64,000 nucleotides of DNA from Chimonanthus salicifolius (lineage: Eukaryota > Streptophyta > Magnoliopsida > Laurales > Calycanthaceae): positions 27,758,869-27,822,868 of the forward strand of contig CM023533.1 of the NCBI GenBank assembly GCA_013350335.1, read 5' to 3'. Both the position numbers and the translations under genes were made by a program. This document shows positions 37,725-50,237 of the stretch, one piece after another. Numbering within the stretch: position 1 is the first letter of the stretch; each line of letters starts with the position of its first letter. The notes under the pieces were generated by a model. The model did not search any database. It had not been told where the DNA came from and was given only the letters and a program-made list of their open reading frames with translations.

Positions 37725-37850
37725 GGCTGCACTGGCGAGATCTCGGCCGATATGACCGAGATCTCGCTGATATCAGTCGATAAGATCGAGAAAAAAAAAA
37801 AAGAGAGAAAAAAAATCGCCCGATATCAACGAGACATCGGCTGAAAAACA
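37725..37850. mobile_element. Family B-type palindromic MITE fragment
   Basis: Contains GAGATCTCGGCCGATATGAC, GAGATCTCGCTGATATCAG and ATCGCCCGATATC, the same motif vocabulary as the element at 59746. Termini not resolved. Confidence 0.45.
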
Positions 37851-38956
37851 GTGGACCAGAGATCTCACTGTCCCTAAATCCAGACAGGGTTCCTGATTTA
37901 ACTACTGAAAACATCACTTGTCTAATGAGTCAAATTAATAGAGCCAAGTCTTAAAAGTTTTTTTAACCAGAATCAGACATGAGCACTAAAGTCACGCATG
38001 AAATATGTTGGTTGAGGGTCTTATTTCAATTCTGCCTTTATTTCAAAGGCTCACTTTCGGTATTTATCCTATAGTAGTCGGCAGATTTGAAGGTTTACAC
38101 ATGTCCTGATAATCAGTCGAGTGAGACTTGATCAATAAAAAGACTTTCGTTGTGCATGTGAAGTTAGAAGTTTCGCCCTGAAGTGCAAAGAGACCCACTA
38201 AAAAAACACTCGGTGCAACGCAGGTGTAGCCCAAATCCATTCCATCCCATTTGTGGGGAAGTTATTGGGCCTAAAGCTTGGAAGCCCAAATAAAGGGTTT
38301 TGATTTAGGCACCGCTATTTTTTTTTTTTAAACAGAGCACTAAAAAATATAATTTTAAGAACTTTTCCAATTTGCTCTTTTACTTCTTAATTCATCAAGG
38401 ACAAGATCAAGGACAAAATTGAAAACTTTCCGAAATTACATCATCCAGTGCCTCATTTAAAAAAAAAAAAAGTATCAGTGAGCAAATCAATTCCCATGAA
38501 CTTTCTTTCAAATCTGGAACTCAGCATGGGTGTCGGATGGTGAAAGCCCAGCTCCTTCCCATCATGGATCTGAATCTAATATCAATCCAGATCAAATACT
38601 GTACAAGTAAAAGGATCTAGATTCCCATCATGTGCATCTATCCTGCTGGTAAACCCAAGCAAATATGAGTTGGGCTTGTCCAATGGGCTTCTAATCGAAC
38701 TCGGATTCATTTCATTCTTAGACAGGTAGACCAATAGGTTATGAAAATGTTGTAGTGTGTATTTAAGGCCCATTTATGTCTCTAACAAATTTGATTCATA
38801 TCTAAATAAAGGCTCATAGACTTGGCTTGCTCTCCAAAATCAAATATAATAGATGAATGGGGTTCTATTGCTACAAGCCCATTAACAAATTTGAACCTGG
38901 ACTATGATCTAGGATGTCTGATATTTTAACTTTTAAGCCAAATATGAAAATCCTAA

Positions 38957-41212
38957 TCACCTATTAGAACAGCAAAACATGTAATTATACCTAGAATTAT
39001 CAGACGGCTGCATCTCATTTTCACTAGCAGATCTCAACCGCTGCATCTCACTTTCTTCAATCTCATTATCTTCCAAAGATCTTCCTTTAGTCTCAGGAGT
39101 GAAAAAGAAGGTGACAACCATCCCCAAGAGACATATCACACCTAGAATTATCAGTGTGTATTCCATGCCCAGGCCCTTGTGGTAACCTTTCTCAACCTCA
39201 TCTTTCTTTTGACTCTGAGAAGCCCAAAAGAAGCCAACTGAACCTATGATGGCTCCAATCTTCCCAGCAGCCCCAGATATCCCGTGACATGTCGATCGGA
39301 ATCTTGCCGGAAAAAGCTCTGCGGGTACAATGAATGTCGTGGTGTTGGGCCCAAAATTGGAGAAGAAGAAAGTAAGCCCATAGAGAAAGAAGAAGCCTCC
39401 ATCGGTGTGGTTGAACCAATGCACATCATAAGGTATCCCAATTGCGAACAAGCAAAGGGCCATCATAAAGAAGCCCATCATCTGAATTTTCACTCTGCCG
39501 ATGTGGTCGATGGAAGAAGACAGTGGCCCAGTACCCAGGGATTGTAGAAGCTGCTGCAATTATAGCCTGGAGCTTCGCTATGAGGAAGGCTTCGCGATAG
39601 GCAGTAATGTTTCCGGGGTTCTTAAGCTCGTCGTCGTAATTGTAGATTTTAGATTGAAAGAGATTGCTGCTGTAGAAGACGACAGTCGACGAGGAACCAT
39701 GTCATGCAACAGCCGAATAAGTCTCGGCCATGCCGTCGGAAAAAATTCTTCGATAGAAGGCCATAAGATGATGGCTCTGGAGTAGCCTCTGCTTCCTCTA
39801 TGCTTGGATGTAACGACACATCTAGCACCTTTTTCATGTCCATGACTGCTTGCTGTATGTTCTTCTCCACCAATGCTGTGTATCTACACAAATTAAGTAG
39901 CTTCCATTAAGATAAAAGGCTATTCCGAACTCAATCTTTGAAGCGGACCTGAACTGAATCCAAACCGATCAAGTCCAACTCAAGTGAACAAAAATATCAT
40001 CCATCCTTTTTGGGCCGGACTGACATAAATAAATGGTGGAATTTGAAAATAGATATTATGAAATTTCTAACTTATTTTTATTGGAGACAAAAAACTAAAA
40101 AATTCGCTGATTGGTCGATTACATAACTGAGTAATCAAATATTGACCCAGTAGCCTACAGCTGGGCCCGAGTGACGTACAGATTTGCATTGACTAGAATT
40201 GTATTATTATCAGAGCTGTTGATTATCTTTTATAGTGTTTGTGCCTGGCTGGTCTCCTTTGGGCTCCTCTGTTCTCTGAGCTCTGTTTTGCTCTCCTGCT
40301 CAGCCCGGTTTCTGGGCTTTTTTGTTCTTGTAGCTAACTTGGGCCCAATTAGGGTCTTTCATTTTTTTGGTCGTCTACAACTGCAGTTTTAGCCTGGCCT
40401 GGGCTATGGGCTTAATGTGTTATCATGTTTTTTGGGCTTTTTCTCCTTTGAATGAAATTCTAATCGGTTATTCAAAAAAAAAAGAGCTATATCATTGTGG
40501 TATCGGACATTCATACCTGGCAGTTTCGGGCATCATCATCCGCCAGTAATATGTGAGCAGGGCCGGCACAGCTCCGAACATGAGGATCAACCTCCAGACC
40601 AAGTCAGCCTCATCTGGTGGAGCTTCAATCTTATTTGGCTGAAGGTTCCTGTTGAGACCGAATACAGTCGTTACGATCATTGTAACAGCAGAGCTCACGA
40701 GGATCCCGAATCCCTGCATTGAGAAGACAGCAGCAATAAAAGACCCACGTGTCTTCTTGTTGGCGAATTCAGACATTATGGTCGCCGATAGCGGGTAATC
40801 GCCGCCGATCCCAACACCGAGCCAGAAGCGAAAGAAGCAAAGGCTAGTGATGACACATTTTGTAGTCCTACATATAGAGAATCCACACCCAATGGAACTG
40901 GACACCATTATCATTAGTACTAAGCCCATAAACCCCCCTCCGACCCATTCTGTCGCCGAGCCAACCAAAAAAGAGCTGGCCCACGACGGTGCCAAGAAGA
41001 GCAATTGCAATTACAGTGGAGACGATCTCCGGCTTGATCACACCGGAATTTTCCGTGAAGTAGATCCGACCAATCAATCTCATGAGCGGAGGGATGCAGA
41101 AGAGATCATACGCGTCGGTGAAGAGGCCCATTCCGGCAACTACGATGGCCTTGAAGTGGTAGTATTGGGTCTTTGCAGAATCAAGTGTAGTTAGTACCCT
41201 TAACCTTGCCAT
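38957..41212 (-). CDS. PHT1: PHT1-family high-affinity phosphate:H+ symporter
   Basis: Two exons, 41212-40517 and 39883-38957, about 539 aa, the usual PHT1 length. The start [20 protein letters not shown], the first helices ([18 protein letters not shown]), the PHT1 signature [13 protein letters not shown], the loop [20 protein letters not shown]-like region ([16 protein letters not shown]), the [13 protein letters not shown] helix and the [11 protein letters not shown] end are all in order; twelve membrane helices are expected. The family imports phosphate with protons across the plasma membrane. Three extra single bases break the frame: in the C6 run 40933-40938, at about 39684, and at 39512-39513. 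Removing them gives a perfect family match and correct exon phases. The intron (40516-39884) holds a LINE-like tail. The upstream methionine at 41275 is less likely because the family begins near MARL. It may be a real pseudogene, but the pattern fits consensus error. Confidence 0.9.
40200..40484 (+). mobile_element. LINE-like 3' tail in PHT1 intron
   Basis: T/G-rich sequence with repeated GGGCTTTTT and TTGGGCC motifs, then CCTTTGAATGAAATTCTAAT and an A-run at 40475-40484, the usual look of a truncated plant LINE 3' end. No reverse transcriptase. Confidence 0.5.
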
Positions 41213-42349
41213 CTTGTCTAAGGATTCTCTGCAAGGATTCAGGGCATAAGCTGTTGAGAAATTCAATTCCCACAAGCCCCCCTCTTAAATTCCCAATACA
41301 ATGAAAACCAAGCCTTGTTAATTGAAGGTGTCACTGCCAATGTAGTTACCTAATTCTTTCTTCTACGACTTTTCTTTTGTATCATGACAAGGACAGCTTA
41401 TTTCTCCATGCGTTTGGGTCTTCTCATCCATTTCTCTGTATCTTCGCATTTGGGTGGACTGAAATTTAGTGTTTGTAGTTATTTCTTTGGCTGCTTATGG
41501 ACGTGGACCTCCACCAATTTTGAGATAGCGAAGATTGAGTTTTACTCATCAATGGCTGGCCTCGTCTACTCAAGTTTTACCTCTATTCAATCATCAAATT
41601 TAAATGTGCAAATCATTTGAATGTTATTTATCTCATCCTACGTATAAGTCATTGTCATAAATTTTTGAGAGTCTATAAATCTCTCTATTTACAACCGATG
41701 TGAAACTCATTCGGCTACCCAACAAACCTAACATAAATACGAATAAATATCATAATTCAGATTAGCATTTTAGAAAACCCTTCAACAATTGAGTAATTTT
41801 TTTAAGATTGTTGTGAGTCAGAGTAATAACCCATATACGAAATCACTCAAAAGCCCATCTAATAAATCCATATCATCTCTGATTTAATTCTAAAAGTTCC
41901 GATCAATTACTTCGAGAAAAGTTCTTTTAATGTCTAACTTTAATCAACTCAACTTGACTTGACTCTTTGTTACCTCGGTATCTGAGCCACACATTTCTTC
42001 TTTTCTAAGCTTATTTGATGTGATTGTGACCTTGAATCGATCTATAACAAATACCAGTAACAGGGAATTTGTAAAATCAAACTATGATTTACTATCATGA
42101 TGCTTCCACTTTCATTACTAATTCACCCAGTCCACCAGACATGGCTTGATCAAAGGTTGCTAAATTGAGAATCTAGAATCGTACAGCCATTACTTCCAAT
42201 GCTAATCTGCCACGTGGTCATCCATGATTGGTCTGTTGACTAACTAGCATTGACGATGTACTCTTAAGGACGATTAGTTGTCACTCGATGGACGGAACCG
42301 CCGAAGAAGACCTTTGCCTGGAACTGGATTATGCCTTCAGAATATTCTA

Positions 42350-42357
42350 AATATTCT
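42350..42357. promoter_or_regulatory. P1BS-like site upstream of PHT1
   Basis: GAATATTC matches the GNATATNC element bound by PHR1-type phosphate-starvation factors. It is about 1.14 kb upstream of the PHT1 ATG. The motif has only six fixed bases, so one chance hit in 2.7 kb is expected; treat as tentative. Confidence 0.3.
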
Positions 42358-43077
42358 TTCAGCTCTGAGGGAAAATGATTTTCAAAATTCCTTTGTCGTT
42401 GGTATCCGTCACATCAGTTAAAATTTTAACTTCAATTTTAAGGATGAAGTACTCTTCATTGGATCTCGTGAAAGTGACAAAAAATTCTAACACATTAATT
42501 TGAAAATCTAATGGCTTTATCTAAAAAAATTTGAGAAGGATTTCTACCTTTATAAGATGTTATAAAAGTAAGTTCTGCGTGTGTAAAAGTGACAAAATTC
42601 TCATATTTATTAATGTGAAAAACTAACAACTCCATATAACACTTGAGTCATTATTCTCTCAATGACTAAATTTTGAGAGTGAGTTCTACTCCAAGAATAT
42701 TATCAGATCATGATTTTCTAACACTGTTTTAAAATATTTCTATTTCTTTAATCGCAACGAACCTTAAAGTCTTAAACTAGGTTCTGGGACACAATTAAAA
42801 TAACTGTTAAAAGAAATTGATAAGAAAGAGGGACAGAAAGAGACATTTTGATTTCAACCAGTGGTACATATTAAACATTAAAAGAAGATTGTTAATTGCT
42901 AGTTGGTGATGATGTTAATTTTCATGGAGTCTAATATCAATGTCTATCTTATCTCATGATTCTAAAATGAAAACCTATCTCATCAATTGATGTTGGAATT
43001 TCTTATTTTGTAGCTTGTTTTTGTTCTTATGTGAGAATGAGAGTCAATGGAAAGTGGGAAAACTTGGAAAAGAAGCA

Positions 43078-43165
43078 AGGTGGCTGATATCGAGATTTCG
43101 GTCGATATTTTTCGCTCTTATTTTTTTAAAAAAACCCACTAATATCGTCGATATATCAACCCCTG
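43078..43165. mobile_element. Family B MITE remnant
   Basis: Has GCTGATATCGAGATTTCGG, GTCGATAT and a right end ATATATCAACCCCTG that matches the intact copy at 59746-60009. Confidence 0.5.
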
Positions 43166-43948
43166 CTTTTCAGTTTTCACCGTGTTATTCTCAGTATTAT
43201 TTGATAGATCTATTTTTTACTCGTATGTTAATCATCCTTATAATTATTTACATCCATTTGATCTAGTCAGTAAGTTCTACATCCATGTCTATCTTCTCAG
43301 CAGTGTAAAAAGAAACCATGTTCATAGTTGATTAGCCATGTTATTTTATTATTATGAGAAAAAGTTCTAAGTGTTTCCCTTTGTTATTTTAATTTCTAAA
43401 AAGTTGGATATATCAATTTTCTAAATAATGGAGGTTTCTCTTGAGAAACTCTCTTCCAATCAAGTCCCTCATGTAGGATTCACCTTCTTGACATTAAATA
43501 GGTGAAAGCAAATTCATCTTCGAGAAAATTCTATATATTCTACATCTGAAGCACCCTATACTCTTTAATATGTATTACGTAGATGAAGCATAAATAAATC
43601 AGCATTTGAGATTGAATATTTCAATCAATAAGAATTTGCTCTGTATTAGTGTCGTTGGTCTACTCTATATGTTTTTTTATAATATAGGTATTTCTACCTT
43701 ACATTGAAGGTGAGACTAGGCTATAGGTATATAAACCTTTCAATTCACACACACCAATAAAATCTACGATGAGTGACCTGTTGAAGTTGAACAGTGTATT
43801 TAATATGTTTATAACAGAGAGAACTCTCTTTGTATATACAAATATACACAAATAGAAATAACATTCAAAAAAAATATACACAAATCATGGATTTTAAGGC
43901 CATGACACGGCCCTTGAAACTCAGAGCTTGCCATCTCTATACTTGCAT

Positions 43949-46900
43949 TTAGATACATGGTTGCGGAATCTGGGTCCCAGTGTATCTAGGTTTGACGTTT
44001 CGACAAGTGGAAGAAGCCGCAGATCGACCGGAGCTGTAGTCCAGATGAATGTTTTGGAGCGTAACATTCTGGCATGGAACGCCTTTGCTACAATGAAGGG
44101 TGACTGCTACCGGAGAAGAAGAGGTTCCTCTAATGTTCATGAAGAATATGTCACTTAACATCACTAGAGAAGGTGACTGCATCAATGTGTTCATAATGTG
44201 CATTAGTGCCATCATCAGATTATCAAAATTGAGAGAGAGTTTCATCTAGGATTTACTAAATAGAATGCAACCCCTAAATTTAACTACAAAATTCAATCAC
44301 GACAACAGTTTCTATACTTTATAACGTTTTCAAAACAGATCGTGAAACTTCGAAAAAAAGTTCATATTCAAGTCTTACATTAGATGGTTAGATATTTGTT
44401 GTTGAGCGTCAGAGTCTAGTTGGGTTCATCAATAAAGCTCAATAAATCAAGTCTTCGATCTTATTGCCATTTACTAGTATCTTTGTATGATTTCTGTATA
44501 GTTTGATAATAATGGAATGAGGAACAATTTTTTTTTTTTTTGAAATGATTCATATATATATTAACAAATAAAGGTATGCAAATACAAAGAGAAAAAAAAA
44601 ATGAAAGAGACACAGGTAAAATAGACTGATAAAGTAAGCATCTACAGAAAAACCACTCAATTGATTTAGTGAATTTCTTAACAAGGGAGTTTTGATCTCT
44701 TACTGTTGAACAAGAGGGGTAGGGGCAATAGGTCTGGTCAATTATGATTGGGTTAGCTACATTGTCCATGACAATGTCTCTGAAGGTCATGTTGGTAGCC
44801 AAACTGCTTCCCGGCGAGTTGCCCCATGTCTTTATCCTAACACCATTTGTGGTTCCTGATAAGATGCTGTCCCTCACGACCAGTCCCTGCACTTCTCCTT
44901 CATTTGGATATCTTCCTAAGCTCCCTACACTGTCAAGAGAAATCAAGCCAGATGAACATCAGCATCCCTAAATGGTAGGGGTGAAACCTGGGTCGGAATT
45001 TAACCCAACCTGTATAGCCCGACCCAAGAAATCAGTGGGTTTGAGTTATGTATTTGTATATTTCGCATCGGGTTGGATTGGAAAATAAAAATCCGTATGA
45101 AATTCAGGTTGGTTGGGTTGAGAAAATTAAAATAAACCAAACCCAACCCAATGTAACCCTGATTCAACTCAAGTGCACCAAGTTATAAAATGGCACTCGG
45201 GTTAACTTGGGTCAGAAATTTGTGTCGGGTCAAGTAATTCGGATGAACAATTCTGTTCGGATCGGATCGGGTTCAATAAATTTTGACATAAATTCCAACT
45301 TGACCCGACTCAAGTTTCAGCCCTACTAAATGGGTAACCAGTGCTTTCTCCTGATCCAAATGGATGGCCAAGTGGTTGGAGACTTGGACCTGATCCCATG
45401 CCCCGGACCGCAGGTGATGCCTGCTGATGGTAATCTGAGAATTCCCATGTCCAACAGAGATGCAGTCGTCGCCAGTTCCAATTGCTGAGGAATGGATGGT
45501 GACGTCGGAGCTGCGTTCTATGTGGATGCCGTCGGTGTTGGGGCTGTTTGCTGGGGCAGATATTCTAAGGCCGCTTGCTCTGAACTTCTTACACTGGAGG
45601 ATGGCCATGTGGAAGAACATACTGTTCAAGGATCTTATGCCCTCGACTCTGGTGTTTTCCATGGAAACAAACTTGAGTGACTGAAAAGAAGCAGCATTAG
45701 ATGTGGTCAATCCAAACCTTTTTGTATCAGATTAAATTCTTTGGACTTTCAGACTTTTAAATATTTATATAGTCAATGTTTAATAAATGAGTAGAGGAAG
45801 TTGAACCGCTGATTCAACCTCTACTTCTACAATCATCCAACCCAACTTAGATATGCAAATATAGAAATAGACTTACAGTTGGAAGAACCTTGCAAATCTT
45901 GTTTGTGGGGCACTTGTTGAAGAGCCAAGCACGAGATCCTCGGCCATTGAAAGTCCCTCTTCCGGTCAAAGTCAACCCATGGACCCATCCAAACAAAATC
46001 CAATCCGACGATCCGTACCTGTTCAGGCCAGTCATAGCCATCAAGTTGCCCTGAAAATAAATAAAGAAATAAGACTGAAAGAAGCCATGTTGAAGATAGT
46101 AGTAGATTTATGACCACTTAGATGGGTCACTAGAGGTGCCGTAAATTTTACAAAGTAGGTTACTCTTGATTAGGAGTTATTCTGAGTATTATAAATATCT
46201 GGAAAGAGTTTCCAAATGTGGGAGGGGATGAATAAAAAGTTGATTTTTTACTTCTATCTCTTAATTATCAAACAAGGGTCCATCCAAACGCAGCCTCAGA
46301 CTCCATCGATCAGATGAGAAATATGGGCAGTTAAGTTAGTTCATTTTGAATGTGGAATGCGGTTTGGGTTAAAAACTTCACCCAAACTCAATATAGATTA
46401 AGCTAGGATGACCCGAAACCTGACTAGCTCGAATCATGTAAGTGTGTATTTTAAACATTTAGTTTGGGGTGAAACTTGGGCTGGATTTTAACTTGACCTG
46501 CATGACTCGATCTAAAAAATTAGTGAGCTTATGTATATGTAAATTTAGGGTCAGATTGAGTTAAAAAAAAAAGGTGAAAGCGATCTTGGTCCTCTATCTC
46601 TTCAATCCTCTCCAGCTCTCGATTCTCTCCTACTTTCGTTCCTCTATGACTTCCGATCATCTCCGGCTCTCTTTTCATGTCACTGGTCATCATCGGTTCT
46701 CTGGTTGTGCTCGAAGCTTCAACTCAGAAATCAAAATCGATGAGGGTTCTCCGTCACAAGCCGTCATCATAGCTCGGTCCCTTCGAAGCTTTAGTGGTCT
46801 AATTCTTTGTGGACAAGGAGGGATTTGAACTCTTGAATAATAAATAAATTTAGTTAATTATTATTTAAAATGATATAAAATGTAGGTCATAAGTGGGCCA

Positions 46901-47756
46901 ATGATATAATAACTCCTACCACTGAAACGTTTGGAGGGGTGTGTGCAGTTTGATGTAGCAGATGTCTTGGGAAACTTGCCTTCATGTAGACGGTCATGGA
47001 TCGTACTTTCCTACATGGGCCCACAAATTTAACTGGGCCCAGAAGATAGTTCGCCTTGGGAATCAGAAGCCTAACAGAGCCTCTGGACCTACATGCCGCT
47101 TGCCATGCTGCCATGAAGGCCTGCATTCAAATAAAATCCATCAAATCCTAATTTTAGACATTAAAAGCCAATTATTCTAAACATATACTTTGAGAAGATT
47201 TTAATTGGGTTCTCAAAGCTTAAAATTAAACACCATTTTTCCTCTATTAAAGTATCTATTAAGCGCTCTGTAATTAGAAGAAAAAAACATCTTTTAATTA
47301 TGAGGAAAGAAAATATATGTAATCAAACTCAAATCAATTGACATGAATCCATAACCCATAAAGCAAAGAAATTATTATGAAATATTTAGTATATTAGGTT
47401 ATTTAAAAACAACATAACAAGATAATCAAGATAATCTCCTGATTCAGGAAGTGGGAGGTGTCAAGTTTGAGCCCTCATGGTTTCACCTGGTGTGCCTAAA
47501 GGCAGTGGATATCACCCGTGAGTGTTTTACACTGGGTCTCTCACAGTTTCCTACATGTAAATTAAAAAAAAAAAACTTCTATCTAGAGAAAAAAATATCA
47601 GACCTTGCTATCGTCGGTTCTGCTGTCACCTTTTGCACCATAGTTCATAACATTGAAAATTCCAGATCTCCTACCCTTTTGGCCTTGAACAAGTTTACTT
47701 GAAGGGAGAAGAAAGAGATACAAGCACAGGTTTATGATTCTCTGCAATGAGGTCAT
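43949..47756 (-). CDS. Polygalacturonase (glycoside hydrolase family 28)
   Basis: Six exons: 47756-47604, 47120-46980, 46050-45877, 45680-45390, 44929-44704, 44176-43949; about 403 aa. Exon 1 gives a signal peptide (INLCLYLFLLPSS) and the NVMNYGAKGDSRTDDSK start of the catalytic helix. All GH28 motifs are present: SPNTDGIHI, GTGDDCIS, CGPGHGIS and RIKTW. It would hydrolyse de-esterified pectin in the cell wall. Exon 2 ends AAG followed by GCAAGT, so intron 2 is GC-AG; the join reads VYMK then GNLMAMTG, as the family needs. Exon 4 has one extra base near 45419, just before the CGPGHGIS motif; without it length and phase fit exactly. Introns hold a SINE, MITEs and a LINE tail. Ends TGTQIPQPCI. 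Confidence 0.92.
44528..44610 (-). mobile_element. LINE-like 3' tail in polygalacturonase intron 5
   Basis: On the minus strand: TTGTATTTGCATACCTTTAT, TTGTTAATATATATATGAAT and an A-run of about 13. It resembles the 3' ends of truncated LINEs; no coding region. Confidence 0.4.
44976..45325. mobile_element. hAT-type MITE, family A copy 2
   Basis: 350 bp in polygalacturonase intron 4. Ends TAGGGGTGAAACCTGGGTCGG and, reversed, TAGGGCTGAAACTTGAGTCGG; flanked by identical 8-bp CTAAATGG at 44968-44975 and 45326-45333. The interior is rich in AACCCAACCC and GGGTTGG motifs. Confidence 0.88.
46133..46295. mobile_element. MITE, family F copy 2
   Basis: In polygalacturonase intron 2. Shares GTTGATTTTTTACTTCTAT, TTATCAAACAAGGGTCC and the CATCCAAACGCAGC end with the copy at 35344. 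Confidence 0.55.
46460..46570. mobile_element. Family A MITE fragment
   Basis: Contains GGGGTGAAACTTGGGCTGGA, then TTAACTTGACCTGCATGACT and GGGTCAGATTGAGTT, matching the left half of family A as at 44976. The right end is missing. Confidence 0.45.
47435..47575 (+). mobile_element. SINE-like element (family 2) in polygalacturonase intron 1
   Basis: Shares GGGAGGTGTCAAGTTTGAG, GGTGTGCCTAAAGGCAGTGG, ATATCACCCGTGAG and CAGTTTCCTACATGTAAATT with the copies at 34145 and 12835, and ends in an A-run at 47564-47575. Confidence 0.6.
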
Positions 47757-48403
47757 TTGTTTTTTTTTTTTTTTACCAATTCTGGACCAGTTTTGGATTT
47801 GATTAAGAGAAATTTTATCAGTAGCTTTTTTCTTTTAGTTTGGTTGCTGGTGTTTGGTGCTTAATTTCTAGGAAAATGAAAGGAGAAACCTTTGGAGTTC
47901 CTCAACTGTCGTAACTCCTCTCCGTTGTATCAAGGGTTTGTAACTGCCCACGTCCATTTAGTGGGCTCAAATTGGGTTCTATCATTCTGGTTGGGCTCAC
48001 AAGTTTATGGTGGGCTTGGGCTCTTGAAATTTGAAAATATTGGCGATATTTCAGAAATTTCAACTATCTTTTCGAAGAATGCATATTTTACTTCAAGTTT
48101 AGAAAAAAAAAAAATTCAATATTTCAAGTTTCAGCTGAAATTTATAACAGATAGTGAGTATCACTAGATAATTATAGACTGATATATTAAAACAGGGACT
48201 ATCAAATTGTAAAGAATAGAAGGCAACGCCTTTAATTTTTTAGGATTAAAAAAAGATAGATGAATATTTTGATCTATTATGATTAATCCACCGATAAAGA
48301 ACTAAGGATGCATCAAACATAAATTATAAAAGGTTAGCATCTAAATTTTACTGTCATAATGATCATAAATTGAATCCCACAAGAGAAGACCCTTATCTCT
48401 AGC

Positions 48404-48700
48404 TAGGGCTGCAACTCGGGTAGGGTTTTGGCCCAACCCGCATGACCCGACCTGAGAAATAGTACGGGTAGGGTTGATAATTCCAGGCCAGCAGGTTGGG
48501 TCTGGTTGAGAAGATAAAAACCAGCATGAAATTCGGGTTGGGTCAGGTTGAAGATTTTACAAGTTAACCCGACCCAGCTATAATTAGGATAAAATGGGTT
48601 AATGCGGGTCGGGCCGGGTTGTGAAGTTCAGATTGAAAATTCGGATCGGTTAGGTTGGGTTTTAAGGAACCCGATCCACCCGACCTGAGTTGCAGCCATA
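48404..48700. mobile_element. hAT-type MITE, family A copy 3
   Basis: 297 bp, TAGGGCTGCAACTCGGG to, reversed, TATGGCTGCAACTCAGG; flanks TCTCTAGC (48396-48403) and TCTGTGGC (48701-48708) are an 8-bp duplication with two mismatches. Interior GACCCGACC-type repeats as in the other copies. Confidence 0.8.
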
Positions 48701-48811
48701 TCTGTGGCCCCTGTCATTTTATAAATTTGCCCATTGAAATGAGCCCAAGAGACTAAAAACATATAAAAATATGATTATCTTTAGTTACCTTCTGATTAAA
48801 TAAAACTTATC

Positions 48812-48946
48812 TGAGATGCAAGAGGTCTTAGGTTTAAATTACTCTCAAAACAAAAGAGTCACTCCTCATAGTGTTACCCGATTTGTACATGTCACAAGAA
48901 TTAGTCAAGTGATCTAAGAGACTTGGACACTTTGACCTTAAAAAAG
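48812..48946 (+). mobile_element. SINE-like element (family 1), degenerate
   Basis: Contains AGAGTCACTCCTCATAGTG, TACCCGATTTGTACATG, CAAGTGATCTAAGAGACTTG and GACCTTAAAAAA, the order seen at 4971-5163. Confidence 0.5.
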
Positions 48947-50237
48947 ATATTTATAAAATTTGTTATATAAATATTGAAAGAGAAATGGGAAAGTCTGGTT
49001 TTCATGGCTTCCGAAATTTGGATCGTCTGAAATCTAATGAATGTTTACGTAAATTTAAAGAGACAGAGATGCGGAAATCCATTGACACGTTTTGATTGGA
49101 GAGGCATATAATTTATTTTTACAGAATTTTTTATTAATTAGAAAAATATGAAACTCCACCGTTAAAAAAACGCATAAATTGTTTTTCCATATCTAATGGG
49201 ACCTAACTCGAATTCAAAAATTTATTAACCTAAAATTCGTGAAATAAATTTTTTATAATTCAGAAAATATAATTTATTTATCTAATTAAAGTAATCTCTG
49301 TAAACAACTTATTCAAGTATATATCTTTCCAATTAAACTCTCTCTATATCTACCATGGTAGATTTGATATAAAAATTCTGAAGACACATTCTTAGGTGAT
49401 CTTCATTATATAATTGGAGGACAATTCCTAGAGGATCATCATTATAAATATGAAAGTCTAAGAAATGTAGTGTAGTTTTTTGTCCTGAGTCAATCCATTA
49501 CCACCTTTAAGGGGGCTCATTTAGAAGTTGAAATCATTCATCAATCTTGATTTACATGTTTAGGTGTGTGTCACTGATTTTATTCACTCAAAACTATTGA
49601 ATTAACTGATAAATAAAATGAAATTTGACTTGATTAGGAAGTTCATTATGCTCCTCTCATTTGACCCATCATAGGTTAGGCACAGTAGTATCATAAAATT
49701 TGATCAGAGGATATACAACTAAACATGTGAATAAAAATTGCTGAAAATAAAACCCATCTTGTCATTTTTGGGTTTGCATGTCACATGAAAAAACTTTAGG
49801 ATCAATCCCACGAAGACTGAACTGCACTAGGGAAGTTGAAATTTTCATTTTTCTACATAGGCTGACCATCTAAAGTGGGCTAAGTAACACAGATGGGTGA
49901 ATGGGTGCACATGACGATTCTGGAGAAACTCATGAATTATCATAGCTTCATGAGGATACAGGCCTAGTTCAATTCAAATTCCCACTCCTTGGAGCCATCA
50001 CCTGGTACATGTAATGCCAATGCATACTCATGCAAGAGATGGCAAAACGGAGTCTTGAGTGAACTGGAGCAACGCCAAAGTTCAACAAGAACACCTTTAT
50101 GATCAGTTTTACCCTGCTGGGTGCAGCCACTAATATTTTTACATTCCAGTCCTAATTCTGAGATGTGGTGTATCACAATATTTTACAGTGACCGAATGTA
50201 TCACCTGTTTTGTGTAGTAAGGAAATGGCCATGCTTC

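Larger units (their letters stand above)
29314..38956. other. Gene-free stretch, about 9.6 kb
   Basis: AT-rich, with no supported protein or RNA gene. It contains SINE-like copies (30150, 30440, about 38015), MITEs (31654, 32865, 34295, 35344, 37725), a long hairpin (35946-36124) and a 273-bp tandem duplication (36201-36757). The stretch 36780-37500 is less AT-rich, but I recognise nothing in it. The end nearest 38956 should hold the PHT1 3' UTR. Confidence 0.55.
41213..43948. other. Intergenic between PHT1 and polygalacturonase
   Basis: Contains the PHT1 promoter region, one P1BS-type site (42350), and a family B MITE remnant (43078-43165). No gene is supported. Confidence 0.55.
47757..50237. 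other. Intergenic between polygalacturonase and aminoacylase
   Basis: Contains the polygalacturonase promoter, a family A MITE (48404-48700), a SINE-like copy (about 48812-48946) and the aminoacylase 3' region. No other gene seen. Confidence 0.55.

Noticed and set aside
38957..39000. A third PHT1 exon after a GGTATAAT donor-like site
   Set aside because: The open frame simply ends at 38957 and no downstream exon matching the family tail was found; the usual gene ends here.
43928..44158. Plus-strand open frame over polygalacturonase exon 6
   Set aside because: Antisense shadow of the conserved terminal exon.
44976..45325. A coding exon in polygalacturonase intron 4
   Set aside because: It is a MITE with clear inverted ends and a perfect 8-bp duplication.
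46574..46828. Open frame in polygalacturonase intron 2
   Set aside because: Serine/leucine-rich, no recognisable domain; it lies beside a MITE fragment.
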